This document shows, in pieces, positions 1-5,664 of a stretch of 5,664 nucleotides of DNA (the first letter of the stretch is position 1; each line of letters opens with the position of its first letter). Made by a program: the position numbers and the translations under genes. Under the pieces are notes generated by a model. That model was not told the DNA's origin. It saw nothing but the letters and a program-made list of their open reading frames with translations, and made no database searches. The DNA comes from Syntrophobacter sp. SbD2. Its GTDB lineage: Bacteria; Desulfobacterota; Syntrophobacteria; Syntrophobacterales; Syntrophobacteraceae. The stretch is from positions 1 through 5,664 of the forward strand of contig OMSV01000186.1 of NCBI GenBank assembly GCA_900290385.1, given 5' to 3'.

Positions 1-1
1 C

Positions 2-1525
2 CTGCACCGGCAACATGTGTTGCGACCGGCCGACCTCGGTTCCCTCCTGGCGTCGGGCACTTTGACTGTAGGCGTTTTTGCCCGACCTCAGGTATTTATT
101 CAGCCCACAGGCAGTGAAATCATTCCGGCCGGCATGGCGGCTGAAGCAGCCCCGGGTCAAATCATAGAGTCCAACGGGGCCATTCTTGCGGGAATGGTCG
201 AAGAATGCGGAGGGGTCCCGACACTGCGTAACGTTGTGCCCGACAAATATGACTCGATAAAGGACGCGCTCCGGGAAGGCGTTGAGTCTTCGGCGGATGT
301 GGTTTTGATAAACGCCGGGTCTTCCGCCGGATCGGAAGACTACACGGCTGCGGTTATCGCCGAACTTGGGGAAGTGCTGACGCATGGGGTAGCCATGATG
401 CCCGGAAAACCCGTTATCCTTGGGGTGGTGAGAGGGAAACCGGTTGTCGGAATTCCAGGATATCCCGTTTCGGCTATCATGGCCTTTGAACAGTTCGTAA
501 GACCTCTGCTCTATTCTCTCCAGGGAAGCCAAAGCCCTGTCTTTGCCACCGTCTCGGCCATTCTTGGCAGGAAGTTGCCTTCAAAGCTGGGTCTGGAAGA
601 ATTTATCCGCGTGATCCTCGGCAGGGTCGATGACAGACTGGTTGCAATGCCGATCCAGAGAGGGGCGGGCATAATCACATCACTTACCCGCGCGGACGGA
701 ATCCTGCAGGTCCCTCAGGAGCAGGAAGGCGTTGATGAGGGATCCGAGGTGGAGGTGAGGCTCCTTCGGTCGAAAGAGCAGCTCGATTGTACGCTTATCA
801 TGATCGGAAGCCACGATAACACAATTGACCTGATAGCCAACGAACTGAAGGGCAGGGACAGCAGGATTCATCTCTCATCGAGCAATGTGGGCAGCCTAGG
901 GGGACTGATGGCGCTCAGGCGAAGACAGGCCCATTTTGCCGGCTCGCATCTGCTGGATACGCAAACTGGAGAGTACAACTACTCCTACGTGGAACGCTAT
1001 CTCAAAGGGACCCCCGTCCGGCTCGTTCAGCTTGCCATGCGGGAGCAGGGGTTGCTTGTCGGCAAAACGAACCCGAAAGGGATAAATGGAATAGAAGACC
1101 TTCTGCGGCCGGATGTGGTCTTTATAAACCGGCAGGCGGGGTCGGGAACGCGCGTGCTCTTTGACTACTGCCTCCACCAGCGCGGCCTTCCGGCAAAGGA
1201 CATCAACGGGTATGACCAGGAAGAATTCACTCATATGAGCATTGCCGTAAGTGTTCTGAGCGGGCGGGCCGATGCCGGAATGGCAATCTATTCTTCGGCA
1301 AAGGCGCTGGACCTGGGTTTCATTCCGATCGGCGAGGAACGCTACGACCTCGTGATAGCGGAAAGCGCATGGCCGGACTTCAAGATGCGGACTGCGCTGG
1401 ATATAATTGCTTCGGATTCGTTTCGCGATATGGTGAGCTCGATGGGAGGTTATGAGGTTTCAAACTCCGGCAGGATTATGGGTATCTGGGATGGCGAAAA
1501 GTGGGTCGAGCGCTTTGCCGGCTGA
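2..1525 (+). CDS. MoeA-type molybdopterin molybdenumtransferase fused to a C-terminal PBP-like (molybdate/tungstate-binding type) domain; 5' partial
   Basis: The frame is open to the window edge, so the N-terminus is missing, roughly 130-150 residues compared with usual fused MoeA proteins. The GTG at 17 is an internal Val, used here as residue 1 for numbering. Seen: the MoeA catalytic domain at about 20-165, with PTGSEI (30-35), a substrate loop AGSSAGSEDYT (100-110), MMPGKP (127-132) and GIPGYPVSA (145-153); the MoeA C-terminal domain at about 174-250; then a PBP-superfamily domain (PF12727/COG1910 type) at about 257-480 with GSHD (264-267), GSHLLD (309-314), NRQAGSGTR (371-379) and ERYDL (441-445). 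Family knowledge: MoeA inserts molybdate (or tungstate) into adenylated molybdopterin in the cytoplasm; the PF12727 domain resembles periplasmic oxyanion-binding proteins. Inference: the fused domain binds or presents the oxyanion. Oddity: the first Lys of the usual MKPGKP motif is Met here. The next gene begins within this one, so the two are probably cotranscribed. A tungsten-specific role cannot be excluded. Confidence 0.93.
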   Translation: MHRQHVLRPADLGSLLASGTLTVGVFARPQVFIQPTGSEIIPAGMAAEAAPGQIIESNGAILAGMVEECGGVPTLRNVVPDKYDSIKDALREGVESSADVVLINAGSSAGSEDYTAAVIAELGEVLTHGVAMMPGKPVILGVVRGKPVVGIPGYPVSAIMAFEQFVRPLLYSLQGSQSPVFATVSAILGRKLPSKLGLEEFIRVILGRVDDRLVAMPIQRGAGIITSLTRADGILQVPQEQEGVDEGSEVEVRLLRSKEQLDCTLIMIGSHDNTIDLIANELKGRDSRIHLSSSNVGSLGGLMALRRRQAHFAGSHLLDTQTGEYNYSYVERYLKGTPVRLVQLAMREQGLLVGKTNPKGINGIEDLLRPDVVFINRQAGSGTRVLFDYCLHQRGLPAKDINGYDQEEFTHMSIAVSVLSGRADAGMAIYSSAKALDLGFIPIGEERYDLVIAESAWPDFKMRTALDIIASDSFRDMVSSMGGYEVSNSGRIMGIWDGEKWVERFAG

Positions 1526-2462
1526 TGTTTCTGCCGGCGACGCCCCTGTTGCACAAAGCGGTTATTTGAAACTTCTGGCGACCGGCGAGCTTGCACGCAG
1601 AGCCCAGGCCCTCGATGCAAGGCTTCGCCGGTGCGATCTTTGCCCTCGATCCTGCGCCGTTGACCGAAAAAGCGCAAAAGTGGGCTATTGCGGCGTTGGG
1701 AGTCTGCCAAAGGTAGCCTCAATATATCTGCATCACTGGGAAGAACCTCCTATCTCGGGAACCTGCGGCTCCGGCACGATATTTTTTTCCGGCTGTACTC
1801 TGAGGTGTATCTTCTGTCAGAACTATCCGATCAGCCAGCTCGGGGTTGGCCGCGAAATGAGCGTGGAGGACCTTGCTTCAGGGATGCTGGAGCTCCAAAG
1901 CAAGGGGGCGCACAACATCAACCTGGTAACCTCTTCTCATCAGATGCCGGCGGTTGTCAGCGCCCTTATATCGGCCGCGCACCGGGGTCTTCGACTCCCG
2001 ATCGTCTATAACTCGAGCGGCTATGAATCTCTTGAGACCCTCAGATTGCTCGATGGAATCATAGACGTTTACCTGCCCGATATTAAATATTCCCACCCCG
2101 AAACAGCGAAAAAATGTTCCGGGGCCGCAGATTACGTTAGTTACAACCGGGAGGCCCTTGTCGAAATGTGGAGGCAGGCCGGACCGATCCGAACCAACGC
2201 TCAAGGGATCGCTCTGAAGGGGATGATGGTGCGTCACCTGGTGCTGCCGGAAAACCTGTCCGGTTCCGCCGATTGCCTCTCATTTCTTGCGAGGCGGTTC
2301 GGCCCGCAGGTCTGGGTAAGTCTTATGAACCAGTACTTCCCGGCCCATAACGGGCCGTCTACCCCACCCCTTGACAGGAAGCCGACTGAGGAAGAATATG
2401 AGGCGGCATTCGCCGCATTGACGGCACTGGGAATATCCAACGGCTTCGTTCAGGCTGTCTAG
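1491..2462 (+). CDS. Radical SAM protein, PflA-related (COG1313/PflX-like family)
   Basis: Counting from ATG 1491 (323 residues), an N-terminal cysteine cluster CxxCxxxC (C48, C51, C55) plus GYC (C67) precedes the radical SAM motif CxxxCxxC at C102, C106 and C109, within FFSGCTLRCIFCQN. Further family hallmarks are HHWEEP (81-86), YNSSGY (173-178), DIKY (197-200) and a conserved C-terminal stretch around VRHLVLPEN (247-255). C102/C106/C109 should hold the [4Fe-4S] cluster that cleaves S-adenosylmethionine. The family resembles glycyl-radical activating enzymes, but I know of no established substrate. The start is uncertain. In-frame options are ATG 1452 (GGGAGG only 2 bases upstream, 74-base overlap with the moeA-like gene), ATG 1491 (35-base overlap, no clear Shine-Dalgarno) and TTG 1515. 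Conserved sequence only begins near Tyr25 (GYLKLLATGEL), so all three keep the full domain. The overlap suggests translational coupling with the preceding gene. No fused extra domain is seen, and length is normal for the family. Confidence 0.92.
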   Translation: MAKSGSSALPADVSAGDAPVAQSGYLKLLATGELARRAQALDARLRRCDLCPRSCAVDRKSAKVGYCGVGSLPKVASIYLHHWEEPPISGTCGSGTIFFSGCTLRCIFCQNYPISQLGVGREMSVEDLASGMLELQSKGAHNINLVTSSHQMPAVVSALISAAHRGLRLPIVYNSSGYESLETLRLLDGIIDVYLPDIKYSHPETAKKCSGAADYVSYNREALVEMWRQAGPIRTNAQGIALKGMMVRHLVLPENLSGSADCLSFLARRFGPQVWVSLMNQYFPAHNGPSTPPLDRKPTEEEYEAAFAALTALGISNGFVQAV

Positions 2463-2478
2463 CTTCATTCGAGACTAA

Positions 2479-3891
2479 CTAGTGGTGATGATCCTTCTTG
2501 AAAGATTTCGGGTCCAGTTTGCTATCCCGTATCAGCCTGTGCAGGTACTGCCGTTTGAGGCCGGACTCGATGGCAGCCTTGGAGACATTGCCGTCGTTGC
2601 GGCTTAAAACCCTGGTTATGTATTCGGCATGAAACTGATCGATCAGCTTGTCTTTGGCTTCCTTGAACGGGATGGAAAAAAGATCGGAGGATTGACTGAG
2701 TTCCCGGGAGCAAGATTTGGGGACCTGTCCGAACGATAAAGCGTCGGTTAATTCCAGGCTGTCTCCCGCAGCCAGTATTACGCCTCTTTCTATTACATTT
2801 TCCAGTTCGCGAACATTTCCCCGCCAATTTCTTTCAAGCAGGTGTTGCATGAGTTCATTCGAGATTCGTTTGACATTCTTGCTGTGCAGACTGTTGTATT
2901 TTTCAAGAAAATGGTTGGCAAGCAGCGGGATATCATCTCTTCTCTCTGATAGAGACGGGAGTTGAAGATTGATAACATTGAGCCGATAGTACAGGTCCTC
3001 CCTGAATTCCCCTTTGCCGATCTTTTCGCTCAAGTTCTGATTCGTCGCCGCGATGAATCGGATGTCCACCTTGCAGATCGCATTGGATCCCACCACCTTG
3101 TACTCGCCTTCCTGCAGAAGGCGAAGCAGCTTCACCTGCATTGCCGGGCTGAGATCAGCGATCTCGTCCAGAAAAAGGGTCCCGTGGTTCGCCTCTTCGA
3201 CCATGCCTTTCTTGTTGCGGATCGCCCCGGTGAAAGACCCCTTAACGTGGCCGAAGAGTTCGCTCTCAATGATCGATTCGGGAATTGTGCTGCAGTCGAT
3301 GGGAATAAATTGCTGCTCGCTCCTCAGGCTCTTGGCATGAAGCGCCCGGGCAACGAGTTCCTTCCCCGTCCCGCTGCCGCCGGTGATGAGCACAGTGGCT
3401 GAAGTTTTGGCCACCTTTCTTATCTCATCATGCAGGGACCGCATTGCCAAAGTCGAACCCACCAGGGTGGAGAAACTGGATTTTTCTTCGAGTTTTTGCC
3501 GAAGGTAGATATTTTCTTTCTGAAGCCTCTGCCAATTGAGCGCCTGCTCGATCACATGAAGAATCCTTTCCTTGCGGAAAGGCTTTGTAATATAATCAAA
3601 TGCCCCTTTGCGGGTGGCGCTGAGAGCCGACTCAATCGTACCGTAGGCCGTCATTAAGATTACCGCTGTCCGGGGGCTTTTCTGTTTGACTTCCTCCAGC
3701 ACCTGAATGCCGTCCTTGCCCGGCATCTTCAGATCGGTCAACACTACATCGAAGAACTTGTCTTGCAAGAGTTGCGTAAGTGCGGAGGGATCGCTAAGAG
3801 TAGTTAACTCATGGGAACTCTTTTCAGATATGATTCTACTCAAAAGAGCCAGCATGTCCTGCTCGTCGTCCAAAGCTAAAATTGAAGACAT
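2479..3891 (-). CDS. Sigma-54-dependent response regulator, NtrC family
   Basis: A complete 470-residue protein in the usual order. Receiver domain, about 1-120: acidic pocket D8/D9, phospho-acceptor D53 in LTDLKMPG, T81 and K103. AAA+ sigma-54 interaction domain, about 142-375: Walker A GGSGTGKE (171-178, K177), ESELFGH (209-215), L1 loop GSFTGA (218-223), Walker B GTLFLDEI (237-244), arginine-finger region FREDLYYR (296-303) and NWRGNVREL (355-363). Fis-type helix-turn-helix, about 431-457. Known role: when phosphorylated, such proteins bind upstream enhancers and hydrolyse ATP to open sigma-54 RNA polymerase promoters. The start ATG (complement of 3889-3891) is preceded by AAAGG with 7-base spacing, a reasonable ribosome site. 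The L1 motif has Ser instead of the usual Ala (GAFTGA to GSFTGA). The gene is divergent from a sensor kinase 175 bases away, its likely partner, and its stop lies 16 bases from the convergent radical SAM gene. The regulon is not visible here. Confidence 0.97.
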   Translation of the reverse strand: MSSILALDDEQDMLALLSRIISEKSSHELTTLSDPSALTQLLQDKFFDVVLTDLKMPGKDGIQVLEEVKQKSPRTAVILMTAYGTIESALSATRKGAFDYITKPFRKERILHVIEQALNWQRLQKENIYLRQKLEEKSSFSTLVGSTLAMRSLHDEIRKVAKTSATVLITGGSGTGKELVARALHAKSLRSEQQFIPIDCSTIPESIIESELFGHVKGSFTGAIRNKKGMVEEANHGTLFLDEIADLSPAMQVKLLRLLQEGEYKVVGSNAICKVDIRFIAATNQNLSEKIGKGEFREDLYYRLNVINLQLPSLSERRDDIPLLANHFLEKYNSLHSKNVKRISNELMQHLLERNWRGNVRELENVIERGVILAAGDSLELTDALSFGQVPKSCSRELSQSSDLFSIPFKEAKDKLIDQFHAEYITRVLSRNDGNVSKAAIESGLKRQYLHRLIRDSKLDPKSFKKDHHH

Positions 3892-4066
3892 TTTTATGCC
3901 TTTTTATATGAAGAAGCTGCATTCAAACTGTTGATCGATTCTTCGCTTATCCTAAATCCGGCTTCAGGTCACCAGGATTTTCACTCCGCTGTTGACGCAG
4001 AGTCAAACAAAATGTCATTAAAAAGTTGCAGTTTGCGAATTTAACCATAATGCGTGGACAAAAAGA
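3892..4066. promoter_or_regulatory. Divergent intergenic control region between response regulator and sensor kinase
   Basis: This 175-base region is the only sizeable non-coding stretch and is visibly richer in A/T than the flanking genes. It must hold the promoters of both divergent genes if they have their own. Weak candidates are seen: CATAAT at 4046-4051 could be a -10 for the kinase but lacks a good -35 at 16-18 bases; TTGACG at 3992-3997 resembles a -35 but has no matching -10; TTTATA at 3903-3908 (TATAAA on the minus strand) could be a -10 for the regulator but sits almost on its ribosome site. I scanned for GG-N10-GC (sigma-54 -24/-12) on both strands and saw no convincing match. No tRNA, terminator hairpin or riboswitch-like structure was recognised. 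Confidence 0.6.
3992..4006. repeat. Short inverted repeat, candidate operator
   Basis: TTGAC (3992-3996), spacer GCAGA, GTCAA (4002-4006) is a perfect 5-base inverted repeat in the divergent control region. With one extra A allowed on the right side the arms extend to TGTTGAC / GTCA(A)ACA. It lies about 60 bases upstream of the kinase start and about 100 bases upstream of the regulator start, where a regulator-binding site would be expected. Short arms like these can arise by chance, and no second copy was seen in the region, so the operator role is only inferred. Confidence 0.3.
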
Positions 4067-5664
4067 ATGGACGCAATAGTAAGGCCAGAGCGTTCCAAGG
4101 CATTAAAAATCCTCGGCATAGCTACCCTCGTGCTTCTCGCGGGAGCTTTGTGGCTGGCCATCTCGACCGCCAGGTACATGAAAACCATTCTAAGAAACCA
4201 GTTTAACGAACAGCAACTGGTGTTGGCCAGGCACGCCGCCCAGCGGGTTGAAGCGGATATAAACAAAGCTATAGACGATTTACTGGTTCTGAGTTCCCTT
4301 CCCGCAATTCAGTATTGCGATCGTGACAGCTACGAAGCCCTGCTGCTCTCGACGCGCCCGGTTTTCAACGGGAGCAGCATTATCGCAATTCGCCGAATAG
4401 ACAGGGATGGAAACCTCATTTTCACTGCGAGCGAGCAGGGGATCATCATGCGTGATATGGGGCCGGAGCAACAGGACCCAGGGGCGTATCTGTCCTGGGC
4501 CTCAGATCCGGCAAACAGGGGCAAGACGATGGGTACGGCCCTATATCCCAAGGAAGGGGCAAAAGACAGGGGCGTCCTCTTGTGCGACTTGATTACGCCC
4601 ACTTACCAAAACACCCCAAACGGTGCTCACCCTTTCCCATCGAGAGCCTTTGCCGGGTACCTCAGACTAACTCTGGACGCTACTCATCTGATGCAGGAGA
4701 TAATGCCCTCGATACGTTCCGGGAAGACCGGCTATGCATGGATCATTGACTCATATGGAAGGTTTATCTATCACCCGGAGAAATCGTTCATCGGCGATAA
4801 CGCGTTCGATGCGAGGTCCGAGAGATCCCCTGGTATTTCATTCGCCAAAATCAATGAAATTCAGCGGGAAGAGATGCTGAAAGGCCACGAGGGTACTGGT
4901 TCATATTTTACCGGATGGCATCGGCAAGTTGTCAAACCGATGGAAAAGCTGGTCGCTTTCGCACCCGTACACATTCAAGGGCCTTATGTGAATTATACGT
5001 GGTCGGTAGCCGTAGCGGCCCCGGCTCAGGAGGTCGAATCTCTCGTATATTCGGTGTACACGAGGCAGTTTGTCCTCCAGGCGCTGGTTGTGTTCATCAT
5101 CTGCCTGGGTAGCCTGTTCGTAGTGGTTTACGAACGGAGATGGTCCAGTGAGCTGGAGCATGAAGTCGCTGTCAAAACGGAACACATCAGGAGATACGCC
5201 AATGAGCTCGAGAGCTCGGAAACCAAGTACAGGTCCCTGGTGGAAAGCGCTGAAGACCTGATCTTCACCATGGATCGAAACGGGTTGATAAGGACCGCAA
5301 ACCAGCATATGTCACGTGTTTTCGGGGTCAACATCCAAGAGATGACCGGCCAGAGCCTCTACCGGTTTTTGCCCAGACAGCAGGTTTATGAGCAGTTGAA
5401 GTATGTTCGGGACGTGCTTGCTTCAGGAAAGGGTGAGAAGATCGAAACACGTTTGGCTCTGCCCTCCCGAAGTTTCTGGTTCGATATTCAGTATATTCCC
5501 TTGAAAAGTGAAGGGCCCGAAGAGGACTATGCCCTTGCCATCGCCAGAGATATTACAGAACGAAAGGACATCGAACAGCAACTCATTAACACCGAGAAAC
5601 TCGCTTCCCTAGGGACGATGGCTGCCGGTGTAGCCCACGAAATAACCGATCGGGATAATGCTCG
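4067..5664 (+). CDS. Membrane sensor histidine kinase (Cache-like sensor, PAS, HisKA start); 3' partial, frame broken near the end
   Basis: ATG 4067 is the first start in this frame after a stop at 4019-4021; the Shine-Dalgarno is poor (GGA about 8 bases upstream). 532 codons are visible. Seen in order: short basic N-terminus; transmembrane segment about 12-33; extracytoplasmic region about 40-330 with a Cache-like signature, including GKTGYAWIIDSYG (219-231) and a following HPE (236-238); second transmembrane segment about 335-355; charged coiled-coil linker about 356-390; PAS domain about 386-500 ending in DITERK (495-500); then the HisKA beginning EKLASLGTMAAGVAHEI with phospho-acceptor H524. 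Family knowledge: such kinases autophosphorylate this His and pass the phosphate to a response regulator, almost certainly the divergent NtrC-type protein next door. The ligand is unknown; Cache domains often bind small organic acids or amino acids. After HEI the frame reads TDRDNA rather than the expected NNP-type continuation, which appears in another frame, so an indel is likely. The ATP-binding domain would lie beyond the window. Confidence 0.93.
   Translation, partial: MDAIVRPERSKALKILGIATLVLLAGALWLAISTARYMKTILRNQFNEQQLVLARHAAQRVEADINKAIDDLLVLSSLPAIQYCDRDSYEALLLSTRPVFNGSSIIAIRRIDRDGNLIFTASEQGIIMRDMGPEQQDPGAYLSWASDPANRGKTMGTALYPKEGAKDRGVLLCDLITPTYQNTPNGAHPFPSRAFAGYLRLTLDATHLMQEIMPSIRSGKTGYAWIIDSYGRFIYHPEKSFIGDNAFDARSERSPGISFAKINEIQREEMLKGHEGTGSYFTGWHRQVVKPMEKLVAFAPVHIQGPYVNYTWSVAVAAPAQEVESLVYSVYTRQFVLQALVVFIICLGSLFVVVYERRWSSELEHEVAVKTEHIRRYANELESSETKYRSLVESAEDLIFTMDRNGLIRTANQHMSRVFGVNIQEMTGQSLYRFLPRQQVYEQLKYVRDVLASGKGEKIETRLALPSRSFWFDIQYIPLKSEGPEEDYALAIARDITERKDIEQQLINTEKLASLGTMAAGVAHEITDRDNA

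Noticed and set aside
1688..2011. A 107-codon plus-strand open frame overlapping the radical SAM gene out of frame
   Set aside because: The same bases encode the CxxxCxxC core in the true frame; no independent support.
1878..2237. A 119-codon minus-strand open frame opposite the radical SAM gene
   Set aside because: The plus strand here encodes conserved family motifs (YNSSGY, DIKY), and the antisense product looks like random back-translation.
2461..2481. Possible terminator hairpin using GTCT / AGAC and CTAG / CTAG near the convergent stops
   Set aside because: Arms are only 4 bases, AT-containing and lack a T-run, too weak for an intrinsic terminator.
2479..2490. C-terminal His-His-His tail of the response regulator as a metal site
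   Set aside because: Three histidines at an unconserved C-terminus are not enough evidence for metal binding.
2962..3402. A 146-codon plus-strand open frame inside the response regulator
   Set aside because: It lies entirely antisense to the highly conserved AAA+ core and its translation has no recognisable domain; it is a shadow of the real gene.
3960..3990. Near-match to a sigma-54 promoter (GG at 3975-3976 and GC at 3988-3989)
   Set aside because: Spacing is 11 rather than 10, and the flanking bases do not match TGGCAC / TTGCA.
4901..5308. A 135-codon minus-strand open frame opposite the sensor kinase
   Set aside because: It is antisense to the Cache end, second membrane span and PAS start of the kinase, with no domain or ribosome site that would support it.
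1..5664. CRISPR array, tRNA/rRNA genes, insertion sequence or phage material
   Set aside because: No regularly spaced repeats, transposase or integrase motifs, terminal inverted repeats or RNA-gene signatures were seen; the window is almost fully occupied by four ordinary genes.

Overview
The window looks like a bacterial chromosomal fragment, most likely from a free-living anaerobe of the deltaproteobacterial type (Desulfobacterota or Syntrophobacterales-like). That placement is inferred from gene style only: a MoeA joined to a PBP-like molybdate/tungstate-binding domain, a COG1313-type radical SAM protein, and a sigma-54 two-component pair of the kind abundant in that group. No rRNA or other phylogenetic marker is present. 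Both outer genes run off the window.

Layout. (1) Positions 2-2462, plus strand: a two-gene operon. The first gene is the C-terminal three quarters or so of a molybdopterin molybdenumtransferase (MoeA) fused to a C-terminal PBP-superfamily domain. The second is a radical SAM protein related to pyruvate formate-lyase activating enzymes, whose start lies inside the end of the first gene. (2) Positions 2479-3891, minus strand: a complete NtrC-family response regulator (receiver, AAA+ sigma-54 activator, Fis-type helix-turn-helix), converging on the operon with only 16 bases between stop codons. (3) Positions 3892-4066: an AT-richer divergent control region with a short inverted repeat. (4) Positions 4067-5664, plus strand: a membrane sensor histidine kinase (TM, Cache-like sensor, TM, coiled coil, PAS, start of HisKA), cut by the window end.

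How they work together. The divergent kinase and regulator very probably form one phosphorelay: an extracytoplasmic small molecule is sensed, the kinase phosphorylates Asp53 of the regulator, and the regulator activates sigma-54 promoters located elsewhere. The left operon concerns molybdenum or tungsten cofactor maturation plus a radical SAM reaction of unknown substrate. Nothing in the sequence ties the two halves together.

The most concrete anomaly is at the right edge. The kinase reading frame breaks just after the phospho-acceptor motif HEI, and the expected continuation (PIGIML) is readable in another frame. This points to a small deletion, real or an end-of-contig error. I found no evidence of a new biological system, mobile element, CRISPR array or RNA gene.
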